Shown: piece after piece, positions 13,301 through 28,000 of the stretch | How positions within the stretch are numbered: the first letter of the stretch is position 1 | How the letters are laid out: each line of letters starts with the position of its first letter | The notes under the pieces: model-generated | What the model saw: the letters and a program-made list of their open reading frames with translations, nothing else | Database searches by the model: none | What the model was told of the DNA's origin: nothing | Translations under genes and position numbers: made by a program | Assembly (NCBI GenBank): GCA_030435675.1 | Contig: JAUCMV010000010.1 | Coordinates: 1-64,000 of the forward strand | Source: Steinernema hermaphroditum | Taxonomy: Eukaryota; Nematoda; Chromadorea; Rhabditida; Steinernematidae | Length of the DNA stretch: 64,000 bases | Direction: 5' to 3'

Positions 13301-16300
13301 TAGGGCCTTGTTCATACAAAGAGTTCTGCATCTGACCCTCCTGCTCCAAAGTACCATAGCATTTTTATGATTGGATCTTGTAGAACTGCACGAGCCTGAT
13401 CGAACGCGCCTACTCTCGTTGGATTTCCTGTGGACTATCTTAGTTTCCTGCAAAACTTTCAATTCGAGACAGTTAGGGCCTTGTTCATACAAAGAGTTCT
13501 GCATCTGACCCCTCCTGCTCCAAAGTACCATAGCATTTTTATGATTGGATCTTGTAGAACTGCACGAGCCTGATCGAACGCGCCTACTCTCGTTGGATTT
13601 GCTGTGGACTATCTTAGTTTCCTGCAAAACTTTCAATTCGAGACAGCAGGGCCCTTGCTCACACCAAGAGCTCTGCATCTGACCCTCCTGCTCCAAAGTA
13701 CCACAGCATTTTTATGATTGGATCTTGTAGAACTGCACGAGCCTGATCGAACGCGCCTATTCCCGTTGGATTTACTGTGGACTATCTTAGTTTCCTGCAA
13801 AACTTTCAATTCGAGACAGATAGGGCCCTTGTTCATACAAAGAGTTCTGCATCTGACCCTCCTGCTCCAAAGTACCATAGCATTTTTATGATTCCATCTT
13901 GTAGAACTGCACGAGCCTGATCGAACGCGCCTACTCTCGTTGGGTTTACTGTGGACTATCTTAGTTTCCTGCAAAACTTTCAATTCGAGACAGCAGGGCC
14001 CTTGCTCACACCAAGAGCTCTGCATCTGACCCTCCTGCTCCAAAGTACCACAGCATTTTTATGATTGGATCTTGTAGAACTGCACGAGCCTGATCGAACG
14101 CGCCTATTCCCGTTGGATTTACTGTGGACTATCTTAGTTTCCTGCAAAACTTTCAATTCGAGACAGTTAGGGCCTTGTTCATACAAAGAGTTATGCATCT
14201 GACCCCTCCTGCTCCAAAGTACCATATCATTTTTATGATTGGATCTTGTAGAACTGCACGAGCCTGATCGAACGCGCCTACTCTCGTTGGATTTCCTGTG
14301 GACTATCTTAGTTTCCTGCAAAACTTTCAATTCGAGACAGCAGGGCCCTTGCTCACACCAAGAGCTCTGCATCTGACCCTCCTGCTCCAAAGTACCACAG
14401 CATTTTTATGATTGGATCTTGTAGAACTGCACGAGCCTGATCGAACGCGCCTATTCCCGTTGGATTTACTGTGGACTATCTTAGTTTCCTGCAAAACTTT
14501 CAATTCGAGACAGATAGGGCCTTGTTCATACAAAGAGTTCTGCATCTGACCCTCCTGCTCCAAAGTACCATAGCATTTTTATGATTGGATCTTGTAGAAC
14601 TGCACGAGCCTGATCGAACGCGCCTACTCTCGTTGGATTTCCTGTGGACTATCTTAGTTTCCTGCAAAACTTTCAATTCGAGACAGATAGGGCCTTGTTC
14701 ATACAAAGAGTTCTGCATCTGACCCTCCTGCTCCAAAGTACCATAGCATTTTTATGATTCCATCTTGTAGAACTGCACGAGCCTGATCGAACGCGCCTAT
14801 TCTCGTTGGGATTACTGTGGACTATCTTAGTTTCCTGCAAAACTTTCAATTCGAGACAGCAGGGCCCTTGCTCACACCAAGAGCTCTGCATCTGACCCTC
14901 CTGCTCCAAAGTACCATAGCATTTTTATGATTGGATCTTGTAGAACTGCACGAGCCTGATCGAACGCGCCTACTCTCGTTGGATTTCCTGTGGACTATCT
15001 TAGTTTCCTGCAAAACTTTCAATTCGAGACAGATAGGGCCTTGTTCATACAAAGAGTTCTGCATCTGACCCTCCTGCTCCAAAGTACCATAGCATTTTTA
15101 TGATTGGATCTTGTAGAACTGCACGAGCCTGATCGAACGCGCCTACTCTCGTTGGATTTCCTGTGGACTATCTTAGTTTCCTGCAAAACTTTCAATTCGA
15201 GACAGTTAGGGCCTTGTTCATACAAAGAGTTCTGCACCTGACCCCTCCTGCTCCAAAGTACCATAGCATTTTTATGATTGGATCTTGTAGAACTGCACGA
15301 GCCTGATCGAACGCGCCTACTCTCGTTGGATTTCCTGTGGACTATCTTAGTTTCCTGCAAAACTTTCAATTCGAGACAGCAGGGCCCTTGCTCACACCAA
15401 GAGCTCTGCATCTGACCCTCCTGCTCCAAAGTACCATAGCATTTTTATGATTGGATCTTGTAGAACTGCACGAGCCTGATCGAACGCGCCTATTCCCGTT
15501 GGATTTACTGTGGACTATCTTAGTTTCCTGCAAAACTTTCAATTCGAGACAGATAGGGCCTTGTTCATACAAAGAGTTCTGCATCTGACCCTCCTGCTCC
15601 AAAGTACCATAGCATTTTTATGATTGGATCTTGTAGAACTGCACGAGCCTGATCGAACGCGCCTACTCTCGTTGGATTTCCTGTGGACTATCTTAGTTTC
15701 CTGCAAAACTTTCAATTCGAGACAGATAGGGCCTTGTTCATACAAAGAGTTCTGCATCTGACCCCTCCTGCTCCAAAGTACCATAGCATTTTTATGATTC
15801 CATCTTGTAGAACTGCACGAGCCTGATTGAACGCGCCTATTCCCGTTGGGATTACTGTGGACTATCTTAGTTTCCTGCAAAACTTTCAATTCGAGACAGC
15901 AGGGCCCTTGCTCACACCAAGAGCTCTGCATCTGACCCTCCTGCTCCAAAGTACCATGGCATTTTTATGATTGGATCTTATAGAACTGCACGAGCCTGAT
16001 CGAACGCGCCTACTCTCGTTGGATTTCCTGTGGACTATCTTAGTTTCCTGCAAAACTTTCAATTCGAGACAGATAGGGCCTTGTTCATACAAAGAGTTCT
16101 GCATCTGACCCTCCTGCTCCAAAGTACCATAGCATTTTTATGATTGGATCTTGTAGAACTGCACGAGCCTGATCGAACGCGCCTACTCTCGTTGGATTTC
16201 CTGTGGACTATCTTAGTTTCCTGCAAAACTTTCAATTCGAGACAGTTAGGGCCTTGTTCATACAAAGAGTTATGCATCTGACCCCTCCTGCTCCAAAGTA

Positions 16301-17447
16301 CCATAGCATTTTTATGATTGGATCTTGTAGAACTGCACGAGCCTGATCGAACGCGCCTACTCTCGTTGGATTTCCTGTGGACTATCTTAGTTTCCTGCAA
16401 AACTTTCAATTCGAGACAGCAGGGCCCTTGCTCACACCAAGAGCTCTGCATCTGACCCTCCTGCTCCAAAGTACCACAGCATTTTTATGATTGGATCTTG
16501 TAGAACTGCACGAGCCTGATCGAACGCGCCTATTCCCGTTGGATTTACTGTGGACTATCTTAGTTTCCTGCAAAACTTTCAATTCGAGACAGATAGGGCC
16601 TTGTTCATACAAAGAGTTCTGCATCTGACCCTCCTGCTCCAAAGTACCATAGCATTTTTATGATTGGATCTTGTAGAACTGCACGAGCCTGATCGAACGC
16701 GCCTACTCTCGTTGGATTTCCTGTGGACTATCTTAGTTTCCTGCAAAACTTTCAATTCGAGACAGTTAGGGCCTTGTTCATACAAAGAGTTCTGCATCTG
16801 ACCCCTCCTGCTCCAAAGTACCATAGCATTTTTATGATTGGATCTTGTAGAACTGCACGAGCCTGATCGAACGCGCCTACTCTCGTTGGATTTGCTGTGG
16901 ACTATCTTAGTTTCCTGCAAAACTTTCAATTCGAGACAGCAGGGCCCTTGCTCACACCAAGAGCTCTGCATCTGACCCTCCTGCTCCAAAGTACCACAGC
17001 ATTTTTATGATTGGATCTTGTAGAACTGCACGAGCCTGATCGAACGCGCCTATTCCCGTTGGATTTACTGTGGACTATCTTAGTTTCCTGCAAAACTTTC
17101 AATTCGAGACAGATAGGGCCTTGTTCATACAAAGAGTTCTGCATCTGACCCTCCTGCTCCAAAGTACCATAGCATTTTTATGATTGGATCTTGTAGAACT
17201 GCACGAGCCTGATCGAACGCGCCTACTCTCGTTGGATTTCCTGTGGACTATCTTAGTTTCCTGCAAAACTTTCAATTCGAGACAGTTAGGGCCCTTGTTC
17301 ATACAAAGAGTTCTGCATCTGACCCCTCCTGCTCCAAAGTACCATAGCATTTTTATGATTGGATCTTGTAGAACTGCACGAGCCTGATCGAACGCGCCTA
17401 CTCTCGTTGGATTTGCTGTGGACTATCTTAGTTTCCTGCAAAACTTT
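10340..17447. repeat. Domain 3: 520-bp trimeric higher-order repeat (B-A-C)
   Basis: The order of classes is B (CAGCAGGGCCC), A (ATAGGG), C (TTAGGG, or ATAGGG with CCCCTCC), repeating every 520 bp (173+173+174). Trimer boundaries fall near 10340, 10860, 11380, then 12593, 13113, 13633, and near 14846, 15366, 15886, 16406, 16926 and 17447. Two-unit intervals of about 346-347 bp interrupt the phase at 11380-11726, 12246-12593, 13633-13980 and 13980-14327, as expected from unequal exchange. Many B units here are followed by CCACAGCATTTTT rather than CCATAGCATTTTT. Confidence 0.87.
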
Positions 17448-20400
17448 CAATTCGAGACAGATAGGGCCTTGTTCATACAAAGAGTTCTGCATCTGACCCT
17501 CCTGCTCCAAAGTACCATAGCATTTTTATGATTCCATCTTGTAGAACTGCACGAGCCTGATCGAACGCGCCTATTCCCGTTGGGATTACTGTGGACTATC
17601 TTAGTTTCCTGCAAAACTTTCAATTCGAGACAGCAGGGCCCTTGCTCACACCAAGAGCTCTGCATCTGACCCTCCTGCTCCAAAGTACCACAGCATTTTT
17701 ATGATTGGATCTTGTAGAACTGCACGAGCCTGATCGAACGCGCCTATTCCCGTTGGATTTACTGTGGACTATCTTAGTTTCCTGCAAAACTTTCAATTCG
17801 AGACAGATAGGGCCTTGTTCATACAAAGAGTTCTGCATCTGACCCTCCTGCTCCAAAGTACCATAGCATTTTTATGATTGGATCTTGTAGAACTGCACGA
17901 GCCTGATCGAACGCGCCTAATCTCGTTGGATTTCCTGTGGACTATCTTAGTTTCCTGCAAAACTTTCAATTCGAGACAGTTAGGGCCTTGTTCATACAAA
18001 GAGTTATGCATCTGACCCCTCCTGCTCCAAGTACCATACATTTTTATGATTGGAGCTTGTAGAACTGCACGAGCCTGATCGAACGCGCCTAATCTCGTTG
18101 GATTTCCTGTGGACTATCTTAGTTTCCTGCAAAACTTTCAATTCGAGACAGTTAGGGCCTTGTTCATACAAAGAGTTCTGCATCTGACCCCTCCTGCTCC
18201 AAAGTACCATAGCATTTTTATGATTGGATCTTGTAGAACTGCACGAGCCTGATCGAACGCGCCTACTCTCGTTGGATTTCCTGTGGACTATCTTAGTTTC
18301 CTGCAAAACTTTCAATTCGAGACAGCAGGGCCCTTGCTCACACCAAGAGCTCTGCATCTGACCCTCCTGCTCCAAAGTACCATAGCATTTTTATGATTCC
18401 GTCTTGTAGAACTGCACGAGCCTGATTGAACGCGCCTACTCTCGTTGGATTTCCTGTGGACTATCTTAGTTTCCTGCAAAACTTTCAATTCGAGACAGCA
18501 GGGCCCTTGCTCACACCAAGAGCTCTGCATCTGACCCTCCTGCTCCAAAGTACCATAGCATTTTTATGATTGGATCTTGTAGAACTGCACGAGCCTGATC
18601 GAACGCGCCTACTCTCGTTGGATTTCCTGTGGACTATCTTAGTTTCCTGCAAAACTTTCAATTCGAGACAGATAGGGCCTTGTTCATACAAAGAGTTCTG
18701 CATCTGACCCTCCTGCTCCAAAGTACCATAGCATTTTTATGATTGGATCTTGTAGAACTGCACGAGCCTGATCGAACGCGCCTACTCTCGTTGGATTTCC
18801 TGTGGACTATCTTAGTTTCCTGCAAAACTTTCAATTCGAGACAGTTAGGGCCTTGTTCATACAAAGAGTTCTGCATCTGACCCCTCCTGCTCCAAAGTAC
18901 CATAGCATTTTTATGATTGGATCTTGTAGAACTGCACGAGCCTGATCGAACGCGCCTACTCTCGTTGGATTTCCTGTGGACTATCTTAGTTTCCTGCAAA
19001 ACTTTCAATTCGAGACAGACAGGGCCCTTGCTCACACCAAGAGCTCTGCATCTGACCCTCCTGCTCCAAAGTACCATAGCATTTTTATGATTCCATCTTG
19101 TAGAACTGCACGAGCCTGATCGAACGCGCCTACTCTCGTTGGATTTCCTGTGGACTATCTTAGTTTCCTGCAAAACTTTCAATTCGAGACAGATAGGGCC
19201 TTGTTCACACCAAGAGCTCTGCATCTGACCCTCCTGCTCCAAAGTACCATAGCATTTTTATGATTCCGTCTTGTAGAACTGCACGAGCCTGATCGAACGC
19301 GCCTACTCTCGTTGGATTTCCTGTGGACTATCTTAGTTTCCTGCAAAACTTTCAATTCGAGACAGATAGGGCCTTGTTCATACAAAGAGTTCTGCATCTG
19401 ACCCTCCTGCTCCAAAGTACCATAGCATTTTTATGATTGGATCTTGTAGAACTGCACGAGCCTGATCGAACGCGCCTAATCTCGTTGGATTTCCTGTGGA
19501 CTATCTTAGTTTCCTGCAAAACTTTCAATTCGAGACAGTTAGGGCCTTGTTCATACAAAGAGTTATGCATCTGACCCTCCTGCTCCAAGCTACCATAGCA
19601 TTTTTATGATTGGATCTTGTAGAACTGCACGAGCCTGATCGAACGCGCCTACTCTCGTTGGATTTCCTGTGGACTATCTTAGTTTCCTGCAAAACTTTCA
19701 ATTCGAGACAGCAGGGCCCTTGCTCACACCAAGAGCTCTGCATCTGACCCTCCTGCTCCAAAGTACCATAGCATTTTTATGATTCCGTCTTGTAGAACTG
19801 CACGAGCCTGATTGAACGCGCCTACTCTCGTTGGATTTCCTGTGGACTATCTTAGTTTCCTGCAAAACTTTCAATTCGAGACAGTTAGGGCCTTGTTCAT
19901 ACAAAGAGTTATGCATCTGACCCCTCCTGCTCCAAAGTACCATAGCATTTTTATGATTGGATCTTGTAGAACTGCACGAGCCTGATCGAACGCGCCTACT
20001 CTCGTTGGATTTCCTGTGGACTATCTTAGTTTCCTGCAAAACTTTCAATTCGAGACAGCAGGGCCCTTGCTCACACCAAGAGCTCTGCATCTGACCCTCC
20101 TGCTCCAAAGTACCATAGCATTTTTATGATTCCGATCTTGTAGAACTGCACGAGCCTGATTGAACGCGCCTACTCTCGTTGGATTTCCTGTGGACTATCT
20201 TAGTTTCCTGCAAAACTTTCAATTCGAGACAGATAGGGCCTTGTTCATGCAAAGAGTTCTGCATCTGACCCTCCTGCTCCAAAGTACCATAGCATTTTTA
20301 TGATTGGATCTTGTAGAACTGCACGAGCCTGATCGAACGCGCCTACTCTCGTTGGATTTCCTGTGGACTATCTTAGTTTCCTGCAAAACTTTCAATTCGA

Positions 20401-23169
20401 GACAGTTAGGGCCTTGTTCATACAAAGAGTTATGCATCTGACCCTCTCTGCTCCAAAGTACCATAGCATTTTTATGATTGGATCTTGTAGAACTGCACGA
20501 GCCTGATCGAACGCGCCTACTCTCGTTGGATTTCCTGTGGACTATCTTAGTTTCCTGCAAAACTTTCAATTCGAGACAGTTAGGGCCTTGTTCATACAAA
20601 GAGTTCTGCATCTGACCCCTCCTGCTCCAAAGTACCATAGCATTTTTATGATTGGATCTTGTAGAACTGCACGAGCCTGATCGAACGCGCCTACTCTCGT
20701 TGGATTTCCTGTGGACTATCTTAGTTTCCTGCAAAACTTTCAATTCGAGACAGCAGGGCCCTTGCTCACACCAAGAGCTCTGCATCTGACCCTCCTGCTC
20801 CAAAGTACCATAGCATTTTTATGATTCCGATCTTGTAGAACTGCACGAGCCTGATTGAACGCGCCTACTCTCGTTGGATTTCCTGTGGACTATCTTAGTT
20901 TCCTGCAAAACTTTCAATTCGAGACAGATAGGGCCCTTGTTCATACAAAGAGTTCTGCATCTGACCCTCCTGCTCCAAAGTACCATAGCATTTTTATGAT
21001 TGGATCTTGTAGAACTGCACGAGCCTGATCGAACGCGCCTAATCTCGTTGGATTTCCTGTGGACTATCTTAGTTTCCTGCAAAACTTTCAATTCGAGACA
21101 GTTAGGGCCTTGTTCATACAAAGAGTTCTGCATCTGACCCTCCTGCTCCAAAGTACCATAGCATTTTTATGATTGGATCTTGTAGAACTGCACGAGCCTG
21201 ATCGAACGCGCCTAATCTCGTTGGATTTCCTGTGGACTATCTTAGTTTCCTGCAAAACTTTCAATTCGAGACAGTTAGGGCCCTTGTTCATACAAAGAGT
21301 TCTGCATCTGACCCCTCCTGCTCCAAAGTACCATAGCATTTTTATGATTGGATCTTGTAGAACTGCACGAGCCTGATCGAACGCGCCTACTCTCGTTGGA
21401 TTTCCTGTGGACTATCTTAGTTTCCTGCAAAACTTTCAATTCGAGACAGTTAGGGCCCTTGTTCATACAAAGAGTTCTGCATCTGACCCCTCCTGCTCCA
21501 AAGTACCATAGCATTTTTATGATTGGATCTTGTAGAACTGCACGAGCCTGATCGAACGCGCCTACTCTCGTTGGATTTCCTGTGGACTATCTTAGTTTCC
21601 TGCAAAACTTTCAATTCGAGACAGATAGGGCCTTGTTCATACAAAGAGTTCTGCATCTGACCCCTCCTGCTCCAAAGTACCATAGCATTTTTATGATTGG
21701 ATCTTGTAGAACTGCACGAGCCTGATCGAACGCGCCTACTCTCGTTGGATTTCCTGTGGACTATCTTAGTTTCCTGCAAAACTTTCAATTCGAGACAGCA
21801 GGGCCCTTGCTCACACCAAGAGCTCTGCATCTGACCCTCCTGCTCCAAAGTACCATAGCATTTTTATGATTGGATCTTGTAGAACTGCACGAGCCTGATC
21901 GAACGCGCCTACTCCCGTTGGATTTACTGTGGACTATCTTAGTTTCCTGCAAAACTTTCAATTCGAGACAGATAGGGCCCTTGTTCATACAAAGAGTTCT
22001 GCATCTGACCCTCCTGCTCCAAAGTACCATAGCATTTTTATGATTGGATCTTGTAGAACTGCACGAGCCTGATCGAACGCGCCTACTCTCGTTGGATTTC
22101 CTGTGGACTATCTTAGTTTCCTGCAAAACTTTCAATTCGAGACAGTTAGGGCCCTTGTTCATACAAAGAGTTCTGCATCTGACCCCTCCTGCTCCAAAGT
22201 ACCATAGCATTTTTATGATTGGATCTTGTAGAACTGCACGAGCCTGATCGAACGCGCCTACTCTCGTTGGATTTCCTGTGGACTATCTTAGTTTCCTGCA
22301 AAACTTTCAATTCGAGACAGATAGGGCCTTGTTCATACAAAGAGTTATGCATCTGACCCCTCCTGCTCCAAAGTACCATAGCATTTTTATGATTGGATCT
22401 TGTAGAACTGCACGAGCCTGATCGAACGCGCCTACTCTCGTTGGATTTCCTGTGGACTATCTTAGTTTCCTGCAAAACTTTCAATTCGAGACAGCAGGGC
22501 CCTTGCTCACACCAAGAGCTCTGCATCTGACCCTCCTGCTCCAAAGTACCATAGCATTTTTATGATTGGATCTTGTAGAACTGCACGAGCCTGATCGAAC
22601 GCGCCTATTCCCGTTGGATTTCCTGTGGACTATCTTAGTTTCCTGCAAAACTTTCAATTCGAGACAGATAGGGCCCTTGTTCATACAAAGAGTTCTGCAT
22701 CTGACCCTCCTGCTCCAAAGTACCATAGCATTTTTATGATTGGATCTTGTAGAACTGCACGAGCCTGATCGAACGCGCCTACTCTCGTTGGATTTCCTGT
22801 GGACTATCTTAGTTTCCTGCAAAACTTTCAATTCGAGACAGTTAGGGCCTTGTTCATACAAAGAGTTATGCATCTGACCCCTCCGCTCCATACCATACAT
22901 TTTTATGATTGGATCTTGTAGAACTGCACGAGCCTGATCGAACGCGCCTACTCTCGTTGGATTTCCTGTGGACTATCTTAGTTTCCTGCAAAACTTTCAA
23001 TTCGAGACAGCAGGGCCCTTGCTCACACCAAGAGCTCTGCATCTGACCCTCCTGCTCCAAAGTACCACAGCATTTTTATGATTGGATCTTGTAGAACTGC
23101 ACGAGCCTGATCAAACGCGCCTATTCCCGTTGGATTTACTGTGGACTATCTTAGTTTCCTGCAAAACTT
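17447..23169. repeat. Domain 4: mixed A/B/C units with new subtype markers
   Basis: Units of all three classes alternate without one dominant period. Markers absent further left first appear here: CCTAATCTCG in place of CCTACTCTCG (about 17917), GGAGCTTGTAG in place of GGATCTTGTAG (about 18052), GATTCCGTCTTG (about 18397) and GATTCCGATCTTG (about 20129). GGGCCC within class C raises some units to 175 bp, so that identical 175-bp steps occur around 21.17-21.55 kb. The hinge varies strongly, for example CTCCATACCATACATTTTT near 22885. Confidence 0.82.
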
Positions 23170-25069
23170 TCAATTCGAGACAGATAGGGCCTTGTTCATA
23201 CAAAGAGTTCTGCATCTGACCCTCCTGCTCCAAAGTACCATAGCATTTTTATGATTGGATCTTGTAGAACTGCACGAGCCTGATCGAACGCGCCTACTCT
23301 CGTTGGATTTCCTGTGGACTATCTTAGTTTCCTGCAAAACTTTCAATTCGAGACAGATAGGGCCTTGTTCATACAAAGAGTTCTGCATCTGACCCTCCTG
23401 CTCCAAAGTACCATAGCATTTTTATGATTCCATCTTGTAGAACTGCACGAGCCTGATTGAACGCGCCTATTCACGTTGGGATTACTGTGGACTATCTTAG
23501 TTTCCTGCAAAACTTTCAATTCGAGACAGCAGGGCCCTTGCTCACACCAAGAGCTCTGCATCTGACCCTCCTGCTCCAAAGTACCATGGCATTTTTGTGA
23601 TTGGATCTTATAGAACTGCACGAGCCTGATCGAACGCGCCTACTCTCGTTGGATTTCCTGTGGACTATCTTAGTTTCCTGCAAAACTTTCAATTCGAGAC
23701 AGATAGGGCCTTGTTCATGCAAAGAGTTCCGCATCTGACCCTCCTGCTCCAAAGTACCATAGCATTTTTATGATTGGATCTTGTAGAACTGCACGAGCCT
23801 GATCGAACGCGCCTACTCTCGTTGGATTTCCTGTGGACTATCTTAGTTTCCTGCAAAACTTTCAATTCGAGACAGTTAGGGCCTTGTTCATACAAAGAGT
23901 TATGCATCTGACCCCTCCGCTCCAAGTACCATACATTTTTATGATTGGATCTTGTAGAACTGCACGAGCCTGATCGAACGCGCCTACTCTCGTTGGATTT
24001 CCTGTGGACTATCTTAGTTTCCTGCAAAACTTTCAATTCGAGACAGCAGGGCCCTTGCTCACACCAAGAGCTCTGCATCTGACCCTCCTGCTCCAAAGTA
24101 CCACAGCATTTTTATGATTGGATCTTGTAGAACTGCACGAGCCTGATCAAACGCGCCTATTCCCGTTGGATTTACTGCGGACTATCTTAGTTTCCTGCAA
24201 AACTTTCAATTCGAGACAGATAGGGCCTTGTTCATACAAAGAGTTCTGCATCTGACCCTCCTGCTCCAAAGTACCATAGCATTTTTATGATTGGATCTTG
24301 TAGAACTGCACGAGCCTGATCGAACGCGCCTACTCTCGTTGGATTTCCTGTGGACTATCTTAGTTTCCTGCAAAACTTTCAATTCGAGACAGTTAGGGCC
24401 TTGTTCATACAAAGAGTTATGCATCTGACCCCTCCGCTCCAAATACCATACATTTTTATGATTGGATCTTGTAGAACTGCACGAGCCTGATCGAACGCGC
24501 CTACTCTCGTTGGATTTGCTGTGGACTATCTTAGTTTCCTGCAAAACTTTCAATTCGAGACAGCAGGGCCCTTGCTCACACCAAGAGCTCTGCATCTGAC
24601 CCTCCTGCTCCAAAGTACCACAGCATTTTTATGATTGGATCTTGTAGAACTGCACGAGCCTGATCAAACGCGCCTATTCCCGTTGGATTTACTGTGGACT
24701 ATCTTAGTTTCCTGCAAAACTTTCAATTCGAGACAGATAGGGCCTTGTTCATACAAAGAGTTCTGCATCTGACCCTCCTGCTCCAAAGTACCATAGCATT
24801 TTTATGATTCGATCTTGTAGAACTGCACGAGCCTGATTGAACGCGCCTATTCCCGTTGGGATTACTGTGGACTATCTTAGTTTCCTGCAAAACTTTCAAT
24901 TCGAGACAGCAGGGCCCTTGCTCACACCAAGAGCTCTGCATCTGACCCTCCTGCTCCAAAGTACCACAGCATTTTTATGATTGGATCTTGTAGAACTGCA
25001 CGAGCCTGATCAAACGCGCCTATTCCCGTTGGATTTACTGCGGACTATCTTAGTTTCCTGCAAAACTTT
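23170..25069. repeat. Domain 5: 517-bp trimers with GATCAAAC marker
   Basis: Spacings of 517 bp separate equivalent units near 23689, 24206 and 24723. The three-bp shortfall against the 520-bp trimer comes from a class C unit of about 170-171 bp whose hinge reads CCGCTCCAAGTACCATACA or similar. The B unit is followed by CCACAGCA, GATCAAACGCG and TTTACTG(C/T)GG. These same markers characterise the octamer at 45-51 kb, so this domain is a plausible ancestor or relative of that array (inference). Confidence 0.8.
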
Positions 25070-28000
25070 CAATTCGAGACAGATAGGGCCTTGTTCATAC
25101 AAAGAGTTCTGCATCTGACCCTCCTGCTCCAAAGTACCATAGCATTTTTATGATTGGATCTTGTAGAACTGCACGAGCCTGATCGAACGCGCCTAATCTC
25201 GTTGGATTTCCTGTGGACTATCTTAGTTTCCTGCAAAACTTTCAATTCGAGACAGTTAGGGCCTTGTTCATACAAAGAGTTATGCATCTGACCCCTCCTG
25301 CTCCAAAGTACCATAGCATTTTTATGATTGGAGCTTGTAGAACTGCACGAGCCTGATCGAACGCGCCTAATCTCGTTGGATTTCCTGTGGACTATCTTAG
25401 TTTCCTGCAAAACTTTCAATTCGAGACAGTTAGGGCCTTGTTCATACAAAGAGTTATGCATCTGACCCTCCTGCTCCAAAGTACCATAGCATTTTTATGA
25501 TTGGATCTTGTAGAACTGCACGAGCCTGATCGAACGCGCCTACTCTCGTTGGATTTCCTGTGGACTATCTTAGTTTCCTGCAAAACTTTCAATTCGAGAC
25601 AGCAGGGCCCTTGCTCACACCAAGAGCTCTGCATCTGACCCTCCTGCTCCAAAGTACCATAGCATTTTTATGATTCCGATCTTGTAGAACTGCACGAGCC
25701 TGATTGAACGCGCCTACTCTCGTTGGATTTCCTGTGGACTACCTTAGTTTCCTGCAAAACTTTCAATTCGAGACAGCAGGGCCCTTGCTCACACCAAGAG
25801 CTCTGCATCTGACCCTCCTGCTCCAAAGTACCATAGCATTTTTATGATTGGATCTTGTAGAACTGCACGAGCCTGATTGAACGCGCCTACTCTCGTTGGA
25901 TTTCCTGTGGACTATCTTAGTTTCCTGCAAAACTTTCAATTCGAGACAGATAGGGCCTTGTTCATGCAAAGAGTTCCGCATCTGACCCTCCTGCTCCAAA
26001 GTACCATAGCATTTTTATGATTGGATCTTGTAGAACTGCACGAGCCTGATCGAACGCGCCTAATCTCGTTGGATTTCCTGTGGACTATCTTAGTTTCCTG
26101 CAAAACTTTCAATTCGAGACAGTTAGGGCCTTGTTCATACAAAGAGTTATGCATCTGACCCCCTCCGCTCCAATTTTTATGATTGGAGCTTGTAGAACTG
26201 CACGAGCCTGATCGAACGCGCCTAATCTCGTTGGATTTCCTGTGGACTACCTTAGTTTCCTGCAAAACTTTCAATTCGAGACAGCAGGGCCCTTGCTCAC
26301 ACCAAGAGCTCTGCATCTGACCCTCCTGCTCCAAAGTACCATAGCATTTTTATGATTCCGTCTTGTAGAACTGCACGAGCCTGATTGAACGCGCCTACTC
26401 TCGTTGGATTTCCTGTGGACTATCTTAGTTTCCTGCAAAACTTTCAATTCGAGACAGATAGGGCCTTGTTCACACCAAGAGCTCTGCATCTGACCCTCCT
26501 GCTCCAAAGTACCATAGCATTTTTATGATTCCGTCTTGTAGAACTGCACGAGCCTGATTGAACGCGCCTACTCTCGTTGGATTTCCTGTGGACTATCTTA
26601 GTTTCCTGCAAAACTTTCAATTCGAGACAGATAGGGCCTTGTTCATGCAAAGAGTTCCGCATCTGACCCTCCTGCTCCAAAGTACCATAGCACTTTTATG
26701 ATTGGATCTTGTAGAACTGCACGAGCCTGATCGAACGCGCCTAATCTCGTTGGATTTCCTGTGGACTATCTTAGTTTCCTGCAAAACTTTCAATTCGAGA
26801 CAGTTAGGGCCTTGTTCATACAAAGAGTTATGCATCTGACCCCTCCGCTCCAAGTACCATACATTTTTATGATTGGAGCTTGTAGAACTGCACGAGCCTG
26901 ATCGAACGCGCCTAATCTCGTTGGATTTCCTGTGGACTATCTTAGTTTCCTGCAAAACTTTCAATTCGAGACAGCAGGGCCCTTGCTCACACCAAGAGCT
27001 CTGCATCTGACCCTCCTGCTCCAAAGTACCATAGCATTTTTATGATTCCGTCTTGTAGAACTGCACGAGCCTGATTGAACGCGCCTACTCTCGTTGGATT
27101 TCCTGTGGACTATCTTAGTTTCCTGCAAAACTTTCAATTCGAGACAGTTAGGGCCTTGTTCATACAAAGAGTTATGCATCTGACCCTCCTGCTCCAAGCT
27201 CCATCATTTTTATGATTGGATCTTGTAGAACTGCACGAGCCTGATCGAACGCGCCTACTCTCGTTGGATTTCCTGTGGACTACCTTAGTTTCCTGCAAAA
27301 CTTTCAATTCGAGACAGCAGGGCCCTTGCTCACACCAAGAGCTCTGCATCTGACCCTCCTGCTCCAAAGTACCATAGCATTTTTATGATTCCGTCTTGTA
27401 GAACTGCACGAGCCTGATTGAACGCGCCTACTCTCGTTGGATTTCCTGTGGACTATCTTAGTTTCCTGCAAAACTTTCAATTCGAGACAGATAGGGCCTT
27501 GTTCATGCAAAGAGTTCTGCATCTGACCCTCCTGCTCCAAAGTACCATAGCATTTTTATGATTGGATCTTGTAGAACTGCACGAGCCTGATCGAACGCGC
27601 CTAATCTCGTTGGATTTCCTGTGGACTATCTTAGTTTCCTGCAAAACTTTCAATTCGAGACAGTTAGGGCCTTGTTCATACAAAGAGTTCTGCATCTGAC
27701 CCCTCCGCTCCAAGTACCATACATTTTTATGATTGGAGCTTGTAGAACTGCACGAGCCTGATCGAACGCGCCTACTCTCGTTGGATTTCCTGTGGACTAT
27801 CTTAGTTTCCTGCAAAACTTTCAATTCGAGACAGTTAGGGCCTTGTTCATACAAAGAGTTATGCATCTGACCCCTCCGCTCCATACCATCATTTTTATGA
27901 TTGGATCTTGTAGAACTGCACGAGCCTGATCGAACGCGCCTACTCTCGTTGGATTTCCTGTGGACTACCTTAGTTTCCTGCAAAACTTTCAATTCGAGAC

